Source: SCN-69-37 sp044507065 (GTDB lineage Bacteria; Acidobacteriota; Vicinamibacteria; Vicinamibacterales; SCN-69-37). From it: a stretch of DNA of 64,000 nt. Within the stretch, counting starts at the first letter, position 1. Each line of letters begins with the position of its first letter. The stretch is from NCBI GenBank assembly GCA_044507065.1, contig JBIQJY010000003.1, positions 1 through 64,000 of the forward strand. Direction: 5' to 3'. Shown here piece by piece: positions 1 to 8,389 of this stretch. The notes beneath the pieces are model-generated. The model ran no database searches. It saw nothing but the letters and a program-made list of their open reading frames with translations, and was not told where the DNA came from. Made by a program: the position numbers and the translations under genes.

Positions 1-1563
1 GAGACGGGGCTCGACGGCATGGCCACGAGCCCGCAATGGACGTCGGACGGCAGCGCCCTCGTGTTCGTGTCGGAGCACACGGGCCGGCCGGACATCTATC
101 GCGTGCCGGCCGCGGGAGGCCGCGCCGTGGCGTTGACCGCCGAGCCCACCGGCGTGGCTGGCATCACGCCGCTCAGCCCGGCTCTTTCGGTGGCGCGCTC
201 GACCGGGCACATGGCCTACTCCGTGTTCGTGGCCGGAGCCTATGAGGTGCGCCTCGACCCCGAGCGCGACACACCGCCGGCCTCCCTCACGTCCCCCGAC
301 ACCGACCTTGCGCGGCTGCCGCCCTCGCGCGAAAGCAGCGACGTGGCACGGGCACTGGCCGACACGACGACGGGGATTGCCGCGGCGAAAGCGCCGTCGA
401 CGCGGCCGTACACGAGCGGACTGTCACTCGTTGACATCGGCCAGTCGGTGGGCGGATCGTTCGGCGGCAACTTCGGCACCTATATCAGCGGCGGCATCTG
501 GATGCTCTTCAGCGACATGCTGGGCAATCACCTCGTCCCGCTGACGCTCGGCGTCAACGGCGAGGTGCGTGACATCGCCGCGCAGACCGGCTACATCAAC
601 CGTACGTCGCGGTGGAACTGGGGCGTGTCGGTCGAACACGTACCGCTGCGCAGCGGGTACGTCGAGGCCGACCTCGACGTCATCGATGGGCTCCCGGTCT
701 ACCTGGAGCGCGCCGAGATCTGGCGCGAGACGACGTCCCAGGTGGGCGCGTTCGTCGCCTATCCATTCAGCCGATCGACGCGCATCGAGTTCGGCACCTC
801 GCTGCGCCGCATCGGCTTCAGCCGCGAGCGGGAGACGTTCTTCTATGACGCGGTCACGGGCCGGTTCCTGGGGCGGCAGGAGGAGGACCTGGGCAACCTG
901 CCGGCCCTCGCGCTGGCCGACGCCAGTGCCGCGCTCGTGGGCGATCGGACGGCGTTCGGCGCCGTCGGCCCGGTCCTCGGCCAGCGCTACCGCTTCGAGG
1001 TGGCGCCGACGTTCGGCGACCTGCGCATGACGGCCGTGACGCTCGACCTGCGCGAGTACTTCATGCCGTGGCGTCCGGTCACGATCGCGATGCGCGGCCT
1101 GCACGTGGGGCGCTACGGATCGGGCGGTGAAGATCAGCGCCTGTTCCCGCTGTCGATCGGCTACTCGACGCTCGTGCGCGGCTACGACGCGTACTCCTTC
1201 GATGCAAGCGAGTGCACGTTTGCCAGCAACTCGTCGTGTCCCGAGTTCGATCGGCTGCAGGGCAGCCGAATCGCCGTCTTCAATGGCGAGGTCCGGATCC
1301 CTGTCGGCGGCCTCTTCACCGGCAACCTCGATTACGGCCCGATCCCGACGGAGGTGTTCGGGTTCTACGATGCCGGCGTGGCGTGGACGCGCGACGAGCG
1401 GCCGACGCTCGGCAACGGTACGCGTTCGTGGGTGAGCAGCGCGGGTCTGGGCGCGCGGGTCAATGTCTTCGGCTACATGATTGCCGAGTTCAACCTGGCG
1501 CGGCCGATCGACAGGCCCTCGCAGGGCTGGATGTTCGTGTTCAACATGCGGCCGTCGTTCTGA
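1..1563 (+). CDS. Propeller/beta-barrel outer-membrane protein, C-terminal part (5' truncated)
   Basis: The reading frame is open from base 1, so this is the C-terminal part of a longer protein; the ATG at 19 is internal. The visible N-terminus holds a TolB/WD40-like propeller blade (pattern SPQWTSDG...LVFVSEHTGRPDIYRV, the PD40 type). After about 110 residues the protein changes to alternating amphipathic strands typical of a BamA/surface-antigen-type outer-membrane barrel, ending in the terminal Phe (RPSF) that outer-membrane proteins commonly carry. A propeller joined to a barrel is seen in acidobacterial and Bacteroidetes proteins annotated as peptidase-like or surface antigen. I infer outer-membrane location; the function is unknown. 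Confidence 0.7.
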   Translation, partial: ETGLDGMATSPQWTSDGSALVFVSEHTGRPDIYRVPAAGGRAVALTAEPTGVAGITPLSPALSVARSTGHMAYSVFVAGAYEVRLDPERDTPPASLTSPDTDLARLPPSRESSDVARALADTTTGIAAAKAPSTRPYTSGLSLVDIGQSVGGSFGGNFGTYISGGIWMLFSDMLGNHLVPLTLGVNGEVRDIAAQTGYINRTSRWNWGVSVEHVPLRSGYVEADLDVIDGLPVYLERAEIWRETTSQVGAFVAYPFSRSTRIEFGTSLRRIGFSRERETFFYDAVTGRFLGRQEEDLGNLPALALADASAALVGDRTAFGAVGPVLGQRYRFEVAPTFGDLRMTAVTLDLREYFMPWRPVTIAMRGLHVGRYGSGGEDQRLFPLSIGYSTLVRGYDAYSFDASECTFASNSSCPEFDRLQGSRIAVFNGEVRIPVGGLFTGNLDYGPIPTEVFGFYDAGVAWTRDERPTLGNGTRSWVSSAGLGARVNVFGYMIAEFNLARPIDRPSQGWMFVFNMRPSF

Positions 1564-1585
1564 GGCCGCCCGGGCGCCAGCGCGG

Positions 1586-1789
1586 TCAGACGTCCCGGCC
1601 GCGGACGACGGCTCCGCTGACCGGCGTCGTGGAGGGGGGGTCGCTCGCGGGGAACGAGTCGTCGCTCATCACGTTGATGCACTCATCCTGGTGCTCGGCT
1701 TCCGCCCGTGTCTGCCGGCGCTTGCGTCCAAGTATGATGAGCGCGGCCGTACTGACACCGGCCGCCAGGGCCATGAACATGCGTCGCAT
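1586..1789 (-). CDS. Small membrane protein with SFPASDPP motif (67 aa)
   Basis: The ATG at 1789 is preceded by GGGAGG at good spacing, which selects this start over an upstream one. Residues about 4-20 form a single hydrophobic helix followed by a basic cluster (GRKRRQTR). The rest is a short polar tail with the motif DDSFPASDPPS at about 43-53. Small proteins with an SFPASDPP-type motif occur widely in high-GC Gram-negative bacteria and have no known function. It lies tail-to-tail with the barrel gene to its left, 22 bases away. Confidence 0.6.
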   Translation of the reverse strand: MRRMFMALAAGVSTAALIILGRKRRQTRAEAEHQDECINVMSDDSFPASDPPSTTPVSGAVVRGRDV

Positions 1790-1825
1790 GAGAACCTCCC
1801 GCCGGTGAACGTGGCCGGCCGGCAC

Positions 1826-1880
1826 GGACCACTGCAAGCTCCGGGCCTGACGTCACTGCCGCAGTGTGCCACGAATCGGC
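1826..1880. repeat. 55-bp exact repeat, left copy (gap flank)
   Basis: The 55 bases ending at the gap are identical to 1981-2035. Both copies abut the N run exactly, as expected when two contigs ending in the same k-mer overlap are scaffolded instead of merged. Confidence 0.9.
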
Positions 1881-1980
1881 NNNNNNNNNNNNNNNNNNNN
1901 NNNNNNNNNNNNNNNNNNNNNNNNNNNNNNNNNNNNNNNNNNNNNNNNNNNNNNNNNNNNNNNNNNNNNNNNNNNNNNNN
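1881..1980. other. Assembly gap (100 N)
   Basis: Exactly 100 N, the conventional filler for a gap of unknown size. Because the same 55-mer lies on both sides, the true distance is probably a 55-bp overlap with no missing sequence. Confidence 0.95.
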
Positions 1981-2035
1981 GGACCACTGCAAGCTCCGGG
2001 CCTGACGTCACTGCCGCAGTGTGCCACGAATCGGC
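1981..2035. repeat. 55-bp exact repeat, right copy (gap flank)
   Basis: Identical to 1826-1880, beginning at the first base after the N run. Probably an assembly duplicate rather than a biological repeat. Confidence 0.9.
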
Positions 2036-2103
2036 GCGCCCCAGAGGACCAGGGGATATGCCAGTGAGGCGGTGCCTCCCCATCATGGGGCGCCGGGCCG
2101 CGC

Positions 2104-3291
2104 CTACAACTCGCGGAGTGCCTTCGAGATCGGCAGCCGAGCGGCGCGGAAGGCGGGAAGCAGGCCGCCGATGAAGCCCATCATCAGGGCCCAGACGAGC
2201 CCGAGAACGAGCAGCCCCGGGGTGACGCGGAAGGCGAACGCCACCTGGCTGAACGTCTGGAAGTTCATGGTCGACGTCTGGTAACCGTTGAACGCGGCAT
2301 AGGCCAGCAGCCCACCGGCCAGCCCCCCCAGCGCGGCAAGCGCCAGCGACTCGGCAAGCACCGACACGAGCACCGCCATCGCGTTGAACCCGAGTGCCCG
2401 CAGCGTGGCAATCTCGCGCGCCCGCGTCGCCACGGCCGTATACATCGTCAGGATGGCACCGAAGACAGCACCGATGGCCATCAGCGCCGCGATGCCGAAC
2501 CCGATCGTCTGGATGAGGTTCGTGAGCGTGCGCGACTGCGCGGCGTAGTACTCGGTCTCGCGCCGCACCGCCACGTTGAGCTGCGGATTGGTCGTCAGCC
2601 AGTCCTTGAACGTGTCGAAGCTGTCAGGGGTGTCGAGCCGCGCGAGGACGGTCTGGTAGCTGTTGCCGCGACGGTAGGCGCCCTGCAGCGTGCGCGCGTC
2701 GCACCAGATCTCGGTCTCGGCCACCGACCCATCCGTCTCGAAGATGCCGACGACGGTCCACGGGACCTGGCCCGATCGAATCTCCGACCCGATGGTGAGC
2801 CCGCCGAACTGCCTGGCGGCGGCCGCGCCGACGACGACCTCGTTGGTGCCGAACTCGAACATGCGACCCTCGACAATCGAGGCCTCCCGTCGCACCTGGA
2901 GTGACGCCGGTTCGATGCCGCGCATGGGCACGTTGGCCGGCGTGCCGGTCGAGGCCTTGGGCAGGTCGATGATGACGAACAGCTCGGCCGAGGCGACGGC
3001 CGTCTGGCCCTCGCGCACGAGGCCGGGCGCCTGCTTGATGACGTCGGTCTCGGGTCCGCCGAGGCCGCTCGTCATCTCGGAGTCGGCGCCGCTGCGCATC
3101 ACGATGGCGCGATCGGGCGACCCGGCCTCCTGCATCGACGCGCGGAACCCTTCGGCAATCGACAACACGGCCACAAGCACCACCACGACACCGGCAATGC
3201 CGATGATGGCGACGATTGATGACCCCAGCCGCTGCGGAATGGTGCGCAGGTTGAGCACAGTGACGGCGACAATCTGCCTGAGTCCGCCCAC
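2104..3291 (-). CDS. ABC exporter permease, FtsX/MacB type (395 aa)
   Basis: Inner-membrane permease of a MacB/LolC-E-type exporter. One transmembrane helix lies near residues 20-45, followed by a large extracytoplasmic domain (about 46-265), then three C-terminal helices containing the FtsX-typical region with ATRAREIATLRALGF at about 290. The GTG start at 3291 is preceded by GGAGG at 7 nt, one base after the stop of the upstream permease, so the two are co-translated. It is the last gene of a four-gene operon with a second permease, an ATPase and a periplasmic adaptor. Substrate unknown; efflux or lipoprotein/peptide export are family roles. Confidence 0.85.
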   Translation of the reverse strand: MGGLRQIVAVTVLNLRTIPQRLGSSIVAIIGIAGVVVVLVAVLSIAEGFRASMQEAGSPDRAIVMRSGADSEMTSGLGGPETDVIKQAPGLVREGQTAVASAELFVIIDLPKASTGTPANVPMRGIEPASLQVRREASIVEGRMFEFGTNEVVVGAAAARQFGGLTIGSEIRSGQVPWTVVGIFETDGSVAETEIWCDARTLQGAYRRGNSYQTVLARLDTPDSFDTFKDWLTTNPQLNVAVRRETEYYAAQSRTLTNLIQTIGFGIAALMAIGAVFGAILTMYTAVATRAREIATLRALGFNAMAVLVSVLAESLALAALGGLAGGLLAYAAFNGYQTSTMNFQTFSQVAFAFRVTPGLLVLGLVWALMMGFIGGLLPAFRAARLPISKALREL

Positions 3292-3292
3292 G

Positions 3293-4447
3293 TCAGTTCC
3301 TCCTCAGCGCATCGGTGATGCGCAGGCGAATGGCCTGTGCGGCCGGGAGCGCGCCGGCCAGCAGGCCCAGGACGGCCATCAGCCAGGCGCCGGTCACGAT
3401 GTCGCGGGCCGGGAGGAAGAAGGCCGGCAGCAGTCCGTTGGTGGGGTCGCCGCCCTGCACGAAGAGCCACGCCACCCCGAGCCCGAGCGCGCCGCCGAGC
3501 AGCGCGATGAACAGCGATTCGCCGAGCACGATGGCGAGGATCGCCCCGTTCGAGAAGCCCAGCGTCTTCATCACCGCCAGCTCACTCGTCCGCTCGCGCA
3601 CCGATTGCGCCATCGTGTTGGCCGACACCAGCAGCATCGTGAAGAGCACGGCCGAGAGAATGGCGATCATGATCGTGCCGATGTCGCCAATCTGGTTCGC
3701 GAAGCCTTCCACGAAACCCTTCTCGGTTGTCGTCTTGGTCTCGGCCGACGAGTTCGCGAACATGTCGTCGAACCGCTGCGCCATTTCGACCGCGCGCGAC
3801 GGGTCGTCGATCTTCACGACATACCAGCCGACCAGTCCCTCGCCGTCGCGCCGGTTCTCGTTGAAGTAGTCGTAGCGGAAGAAGAAGTTCGTCAGGTCCA
3901 CGCCCTGCTCGCCGTCGTAGATCCCGACGATGTTGAACTCCCAGGTATCGCCGGTGCCCGACTTCGGGTACCAGATGGTCGCCTGGATGGGCACGCGGTC
4001 GCCGATCTTCCAGCCGAATCGATCCGCGGTCGAACGGCCGACCACCGCGCCCTGCCGGTCGGCCAGCCATGCCTTCATCTGGTCCTCGGGCAGCCGGACT
4101 TCGGGATACATGCCGAAGTAGACCTCGGGCTCGACGGCGATCTGCGCGAAGAAGTTCGACGGGTCCTGGTAGATACCGCCAAACCACGTGTTGTGCGTTG
4201 CGGCCTCGACGCCCGGAACCGCGCGCAGTCGCTCGAGGTAGGCCTCGGGCAGCGGCTGGATCAGGCTGACCTTGTGGATCAGGATGAGGCGGTCGTTGCC
4301 GGCGATCTCCACGCCGAAGCTGAACGCGGCCCGAATCGTCATGAGCACGCCGAACAACAGGAAGGCGATGAAGATGCAGGCCAGCGTGAAGATGGTCCGG
4401 ACCTTCCGCCGCCACAGGTTCTTCCAGACGAGCGGAAGGAACTTCAT
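3293..4447 (-). CDS. ABC exporter permease, FtsX/MacB type (384 aa)
   Basis: Second permease of the exporter. It has an N-terminal helix at about 15-40 after a basic leader (KNLWRRKVRT), a long periplasmic domain, and three C-terminal helices that include the family region RERTSELAVMKTLGF. The ATG at 4447 overlaps the stop of the ATPase gene as ATGA, which fixes the start; an open frame continues further upstream but only in the shadow of the ATPase. The paired permeases suggest a heteromeric LolC/LolE-like or MacB-pair arrangement. Confidence 0.85.
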   Translation of the reverse strand: MKFLPLVWKNLWRRKVRTIFTLACIFIAFLLFGVLMTIRAAFSFGVEIAGNDRLILIHKVSLIQPLPEAYLERLRAVPGVEAATHNTWFGGIYQDPSNFFAQIAVEPEVYFGMYPEVRLPEDQMKAWLADRQGAVVGRSTADRFGWKIGDRVPIQATIWYPKSGTGDTWEFNIVGIYDGEQGVDLTNFFFRYDYFNENRRDGEGLVGWYVVKIDDPSRAVEMAQRFDDMFANSSAETKTTTEKGFVEGFANQIGDIGTIMIAILSAVLFTMLLVSANTMAQSVRERTSELAVMKTLGFSNGAILAIVLGESLFIALLGGALGLGVAWLFVQGGDPTNGLLPAFFLPARDIVTGAWLMAVLGLLAGALPAAQAIRLRITDALRRN

Positions 4448-5136
4448 ACGACGGCCTCCAGCAGGCTGCCCTTGTCGAGGTGCAGCGTGCGGCGCGCGCG
4501 ATCGGCGGCATGGGGATCGTGGGTGACCATCACGATCGTCTTGCCGTGGTCGCGATTGAGCGCCTGCAGCAGGTCGAGGATCTCGTCGCCCGCCTTGCGA
4601 TCGAGATCGCCGGTCGGCTCGTCGCACAGCAGCAGCGTGGGATCGGTCACGATGGCCCGCGCGATGCCGACGCGCTGCTCCTGGCCGCCCGACAGCTGCC
4701 GCGGGTAGTGCCGCGCCCGTTCCGCCAGCCCCACGACCTTGAGCGCCACGGCCGCGCGCTTGCGGCGCTCGGCCTTCGACAGCTTCGTCAGCAGCAGCGG
4801 CAGCTCGACGTTGCGCTCGGCCGTCAACACCGGCAGCAGGTTGTAGAGCTGGAAGACGAAGCCGATGTGCCGCGCACGCCAACGCGACAAGCCCGCGCCG
4901 CCGAGGCCGCTGATGACGGTGCCGCCGACCTCGATGGTGCCCCCCGACGGCGTGTCGAGGCCACCCAGCAGGTTGAGCAGCGTGGTCTTGCCCGACCCGG
5001 AAGGCCCCATGAGCGCCAGGAAATCGCCCTGCGGGATGTCGAGATCCACGCCCTTGAGCACGTCGATGCGCTCGCTGCCGCGCGTGAAGTGCTTCTGGAC
5101 ACCACGAATACGAACGAGCGGGGTCGAGTCCGTCAT
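4444..5136 (-). CDS. ABC transporter ATP-binding protein, LolD/MacB type (230 aa)
   Basis: Cytoplasmic ATPase of the exporter. Walker A is GPSGSGKTT at 44-52, the signature is LSGGQEQRVGIARA, and Walker B is LLLCDEPTGDLD followed by the switch His in MVTHDPHAA. Length is typical of LolD/FtsE-like subunits. It overlaps both neighbours by 4 bases (ATGA), so stoichiometric co-translation with adaptor and permease is likely. Confidence 0.9.
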   Translation of the reverse strand: MTDSTPLVRIRGVQKHFTRGSERIDVLKGVDLDIPQGDFLALMGPSGSGKTTLLNLLGGLDTPSGGTIEVGGTVISGLGGAGLSRWRARHIGFVFQLYNLLPVLTAERNVELPLLLTKLSKAERRKRAAVALKVVGLAERARHYPRQLSGGQEQRVGIARAIVTDPTLLLCDEPTGDLDRKAGDEILDLLQALNRDHGKTIVMVTHDPHAADRARRTLHLDKGSLLEAVV

Positions 5137-6356
5137 TGCTGCTGCACCACCACCATGGCGCCGTCGGTCAAGTCCGCCGGCGGATTGAGCACCACACGAT
5201 CGCCGGCCTGCAGGCCTGCCTGCACTTCGACGCGATCGCCATCCACACCACCTGTCCGCACCGCGCGTCGTTCCACCGTCTCGCCGCGCACCACGAAGGC
5301 CACCGCCGTGCCGTCGTCGGCGCGAATGGCCGACCTCGGGACGAGCGTGACCGCCTGCGTCGGCGCGGCCCCCTCGGCCGACGGCCGCAGGAAGGTCACC
5401 TTCACCCCCATGTCGGGCAGGATGCGCGGATCGAGCGCGTCGAACCCGATGCGCACGAGCACGGTGGCCTTCTGGCGATCGGCGGCCGGAATCGTCGTGA
5501 TCACGCGAGCCGGGATCTGCCAGTCCGGGTAGGCATCGAGCACGGCCATCACTGGCTGCCTGTCGGTCACCCGGTTGATGTAGCTCTCGTTGACCTCGAC
5601 CTCGATCTCGAGCGAGCTCATGTCGACGATGGTGCTGATGCCGGTGCGGGTGAAGCCACCGCCGGCCGACACGGGCGAGACCATCTCGCCGGGCTGGGCG
5701 TCCTTCGAGATCGCGACGCCGCTGAACGGCGCGCGGATGATCATGTTGTCGAGCTCGGTCCGCTGATAGTCGACCTGGCGCTCGGCCACGGCCACCTGCT
5801 GCTCGAGCGCCGCGATGCGCGCGGCCGTTGAATCCACGGTGGCACGGGCCGCGTCGAGGTCGGCCGGCGTGCCCAGGCCGCGTTCGAGCAGCTTCTCCAC
5901 ACGGCCCAGCGTGAGCTTCGCCTCCGCCAGGCGGACCTCGTTCTCGGCCACGGCCCGGCGCGCGGCCTCGGCCTGCGCTTCGGCCAGCGCCAGCTGCGCA
6001 CGGGCCGTCGTATCGTCGAGCCGCGCCAGCACCTGCCCTTCGCGCACGGCCATGCCCTCCTCGACGTTGACTTCCACGACCTTGCCGGTGACCTTCGACG
6101 ACACGGTGGCGCGGCGGCGCGCGGTCACGTAGCCCGAGGCATTGAGCACGGAGGCCTGCGTGCCGGCGGCGCGCGCAGTGACGGCGGCCACCTGCACCTG
6201 GATGGGCCTCGGGCGGTTGAACCAGGTCCAGCCGGCCACCACCGCGCCGACGAGCACGACGGCCAGTACGGCCCAGACTATCCAGCCGCGACGGCCCTCC
6301 GTCTCGGGTTCGCGGTCGATGCGCAGCGCGGCCAGGTCGTTGTCGAGGTCACTCAT
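5133..6356 (-). CDS. Periplasmic adaptor (membrane fusion protein), MacA-like (407 aa)
   Basis: HlyD/RND-family adaptor linking the inner-membrane ABC unit to an outer-membrane channel. It has a cytoplasmic N-terminus, one helix at about 24-44, a lipoyl-like half (GYVTARRRATVSSKVTGKV), an alpha hairpin rich in Ala/Glu/Arg at about 130-200, the second lipoyl half (IIRAPFSGVAIS) and a beta-barrel. The ATG at 6356 was chosen because the protein then begins with a normal short cytoplasmic segment; an in-frame ATG lies 9 bases further upstream and neither has a strong ribosome site. It is the first gene of the operon. No outer-membrane TolC gene is nearby. Confidence 0.85.
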   Translation of the reverse strand: MSDLDNDLAALRIDREPETEGRRGWIVWAVLAVVLVGAVVAGWTWFNRPRPIQVQVAAVTARAAGTQASVLNASGYVTARRRATVSSKVTGKVVEVNVEEGMAVREGQVLARLDDTTARAQLALAEAQAEAARRAVAENEVRLAEAKLTLGRVEKLLERGLGTPADLDAARATVDSTAARIAALEQQVAVAERQVDYQRTELDNMIIRAPFSGVAISKDAQPGEMVSPVSAGGGFTRTGISTIVDMSSLEIEVEVNESYINRVTDRQPVMAVLDAYPDWQIPARVITTIPAADRQKATVLVRIGFDALDPRILPDMGVKVTFLRPSAEGAAPTQAVTLVPRSAIRADDGTAVAFVVRGETVERRAVRTGGVDGDRVEVQAGLQAGDRVVLNPPADLTDGAMVVVQQQ

Positions 6357-6499
6357 GGTGTGCATGTTACGCGCGAGGCGGCGATTCACCACGCCGGTCC
6401 CGCGCCCGTGAGGCTGCAAGGTACCGCCTGTTGCCGCGGCCGGCGAATGGCAAATCGGTGAACGGCCGCGGGCGGCCGGTCAATGACGATGGCGGGCCG

Positions 6500-6598
6500 A
6501 CGGTGGGCGATGGGTTCGATGGGTGCGATGGGTGCGGTGGGTGCGATGGGAAGGCGCGGTGGGTGCGGTGGGTGCGGCAGGTGCGGTGGGTGCGATGG
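6500..6598. repeat. Minisatellite, about 10 units of 9 bp (GGTGCGRTG)
   Basis: Near-perfect tandem copies of GGTGCGRTG with one interruption near 6549-6555. The unit length is a multiple of three, so all frames stay open and show periodic peptides. The strand asymmetry is strong (G-rich top strand). Confidence 0.85.
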
Positions 6599-6700
6599 CC
6601 AGTGTTCGATGCCGTCGCGCAGAATCGCGGCGACCCCGCCGAACGCCCCGCACCCACCTGCCGTAACGACCGACAGCAACGTTCCTACGGCAGAGAGTTC

Positions 6701-6734
6701 TTCGTGCCTCCGTGTCTTCGTGATTCACGCCATC
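6701..6734. repeat. 34-bp direct repeat, copy 1 (TTCGTGCCTCCGTGTCTTCG type)
   Basis: Identical to 6891-6924. Similarity extends about 22 bases further left in diverged form (CAACGTTCCTACGG against GAACGTTCTTACAG). Motifs of this CTTCGTG/CACGAAG type recur as dispersed intergenic elements in many environmental bacteria; that is recall, not a search. Confidence 0.8.
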
Positions 6735-6800
6735 GACTGAATGCCCGCCGACGGTGGCCGCCCGGGTCAGCGCAGTGCAGCACACAGCCTCCGGGGAAAC

Positions 6801-6822
6801 ACAAAGACACGAAGGCACGAAG
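6801..6822. repeat. Inverted relative of the CTTCGTG repeat
   Basis: ACAAAGACACGAAGGCACGA and following AG is the near reverse complement of the core of the 34-mer and lies between its two copies, so either copy could fold with it in RNA or single-stranded DNA. Confidence 0.65.
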
Positions 6823-6890
6823 CAGAGCGGGTCCCGAGAAGGACGGACCCAGCCGTCACGATTGACAAGAACGTTCTTACAGGGAAGTCC

Positions 6891-6924
6891 TTCGTGCCTC
6901 CGTGTCTTCGTGATTCACGCCATC
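6891..6924. repeat. 34-bp direct repeat, copy 2
   Basis: Identical to 6701-6734. Its last two bases overlap the stop codon of the transporter gene ending at 6923, so the element sits directly at that gene's 3' end. Confidence 0.8.
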
Positions 6925-8224
6925 AACGCCCTGTCGAAACGGGCCGGCCGCCCGCATCGGTGGCGGCCTTCGCCTGCTGCGTGCGACCCAGCCAGATGCC
7001 GAGCGTGGCCCAGACGAGGCCGAGCGGCACGGCGACCGATGCGAGTCCCACCAGGGCCATGCCGAACGATGCCAGCCATCCCTCCGTCCACGCCCCGACC
7101 ACATCGCCGCCGCGGTAGACGAACGTGTCGGTGAAGGCCTTGGACTTGTACTTCTCCTCGCGGGTCACGACGGTGAAGAGCGTCTCGCGCGCCGGGCGGG
7201 TAATGGCGCGCTGAATCGCCCGGAACGTTGCGTCGAAAATCACGAGCACGACGAACGATCCGGCGATCGCCAGCCCGATGAACCCGAGGGCGACGACCAC
7301 CGGCAGGATGGCCAGTGCAATCGCGACGCCGAAGCGCTTCATCAGGTGGCCTGTGACGACGGCCTGGAGCACGAACGTGGCCACCTGTGTGTAGAAGTCG
7401 ATCCGTGCGAGCAGCGTCGCGCGCACGTCGGTGTCGTCGGCCAGCGCCGCCACCATCTGGAGCCGCGTGAAGTAGATGAACGTCGCGATGATGGTCATCA
7501 TCAGGACGTAGGTGGAAATGCCGATGAGATAGGGCGATCGGAAGACGGCGCTGACGCCTCCCCAGGCATTGCCGCCGATGATCGCGCGGTCGATGGACGC
7601 GCCTGTCCCCTTCGCGACCTCGGGCTGCAGCATGGCCACGGTCCAGGCACCGCCAATCGCGAGCAGGAGAAACCCGGCCGCCACCAGCAGCATTGCCGCC
7701 GCACCCAGCGGCACCGCGAGTCGGATGGCCAGCCACGGCCCGAAGATCGCGCCCATGGTGCCGCCCACGGCGAGGACGCCGAAGATGCGCTTGCTCTGCT
7801 CGAGCGTGAACCTGTCGGCCATCAGCGCCCAGAACACCATCGTGCTGAACAGGTTGAACACGCTGAACCAGACGTAGAACACGCGCCCGCTCACCTCTCC
7901 CACCGCGTCGGGCGAGAGCTCGATGAGCGCATAGAAGCCGACGAGGCTCAGGATGAAGAACGCGTAGGTGGCCGTGATGAAGGTCATCCGCCGGAATCGG
8001 CTCACCAGCCAGCCGAACAGCGGATTGACGGCCAGCGTGACGAGCGCGGTGCCGATGAACAGCCAGCGGATCGCGTCGAGCCCGCCGCGCATCCCGATGG
8101 CGTCGCGCGCCGGGCGCATGACCATGAGCGCCGTCAACACGAAGAAGAAGTAGAGGGCGGCCGCCAGGAGCGGGGCGACCTCGTCGCGACGGACGTTGAA
8201 GAATCGCTGGAGGGCTGAGGGCAT
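6923..8224 (-). CDS. MFS-type transporter, NTP/NDP exchanger-like (433 aa)
   Basis: Inner-membrane transporter with about 12 hydrophobic segments. The N-terminal pattern (RRDEVAPLLAAALYFFFVLTALMVMRPARDAIG) and the RIFGVLAVGGTMGAIFGP segment match the Npt/Tlc-like ATP:ADP antiporter branch found in many free-living bacteria. There the substrate is unknown and true nucleotide exchange should not be assumed. It is flanked by repeats on its 3' side and by a divergent secreted-protein gene on its 5' side, with 165 bases between them. Confidence 0.75.
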   Translation of the reverse strand: MPSALQRFFNVRRDEVAPLLAAALYFFFVLTALMVMRPARDAIGMRGGLDAIRWLFIGTALVTLAVNPLFGWLVSRFRRMTFITATYAFFILSLVGFYALIELSPDAVGEVSGRVFYVWFSVFNLFSTMVFWALMADRFTLEQSKRIFGVLAVGGTMGAIFGPWLAIRLAVPLGAAAMLLVAAGFLLLAIGGAWTVAMLQPEVAKGTGASIDRAIIGGNAWGGVSAVFRSPYLIGISTYVLMMTIIATFIYFTRLQMVAALADDTDVRATLLARIDFYTQVATFVLQAVVTGHLMKRFGVAIALAILPVVVALGFIGLAIAGSFVVLVIFDATFRAIQRAITRPARETLFTVVTREEKYKSKAFTDTFVYRGGDVVGAWTEGWLASFGMALVGLASVAVPLGLVWATLGIWLGRTQQAKAATDAGGRPVSTGR

Positions 8225-8389
8225 CAGGACAGGAACCTCACGGACGAAGTCTGGGTGGCGTCCCTGCGACTACGATCGCGGTGCGGTGGACGCTTACCGG
8301 AGCGCCCAGTCTGCCCGAGTTCGCGCGCCGATGCACGCGTACGGTTGACACGATGGCCCCCCGACCGGAAACTGTGGCGCGGAGGCCCC

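Larger units (their letters stand above)
1790..2103. other. Non-coding stretch with scaffold gap
   Basis: The 314 bases between two reverse-strand genes hold the N run at 1881-1980, the duplicated 55-mer on both sides of it, and about 70 bases downstream of the permease stop. A short CCCCAT-C-ATGGGG palindrome at 2078-2090 has no usable loop and no T-run. I see no gene here. Confidence 0.7.
6357..6922. other. 566-bp repeat-rich intergenic region
   Basis: No credible gene. It contains a 9-bp-period minisatellite and an imperfect duplication carrying an identical 34-mer, with an inverted relative between the copies (separate entries). Frames crossing the minisatellite encode only His/Pro/Thr/Arg periodic peptides and are composition artefacts. 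Confidence 0.75.

Noticed and set aside
2078..2090. CCCCAT-C-ATGGGG as a terminator for the exporter operon
   Set aside because: A one-base loop in the full stem or a 4-bp stem otherwise, and no T-run.
1481..2174. Frames crossing the N run
   Set aside because: They read through 100 unknown bases and have no meaning.
2690..4708. 672-codon open frame on the + strand
   Set aside because: Antisense to both exporter permeases; no start context and no recognisable domain.
6386..6818. Reverse-strand frames encoding His/Pro/Thr/Arg repeats
   Set aside because: Produced by the 9-bp minisatellite, whose period keeps every frame open; no ribosome site.
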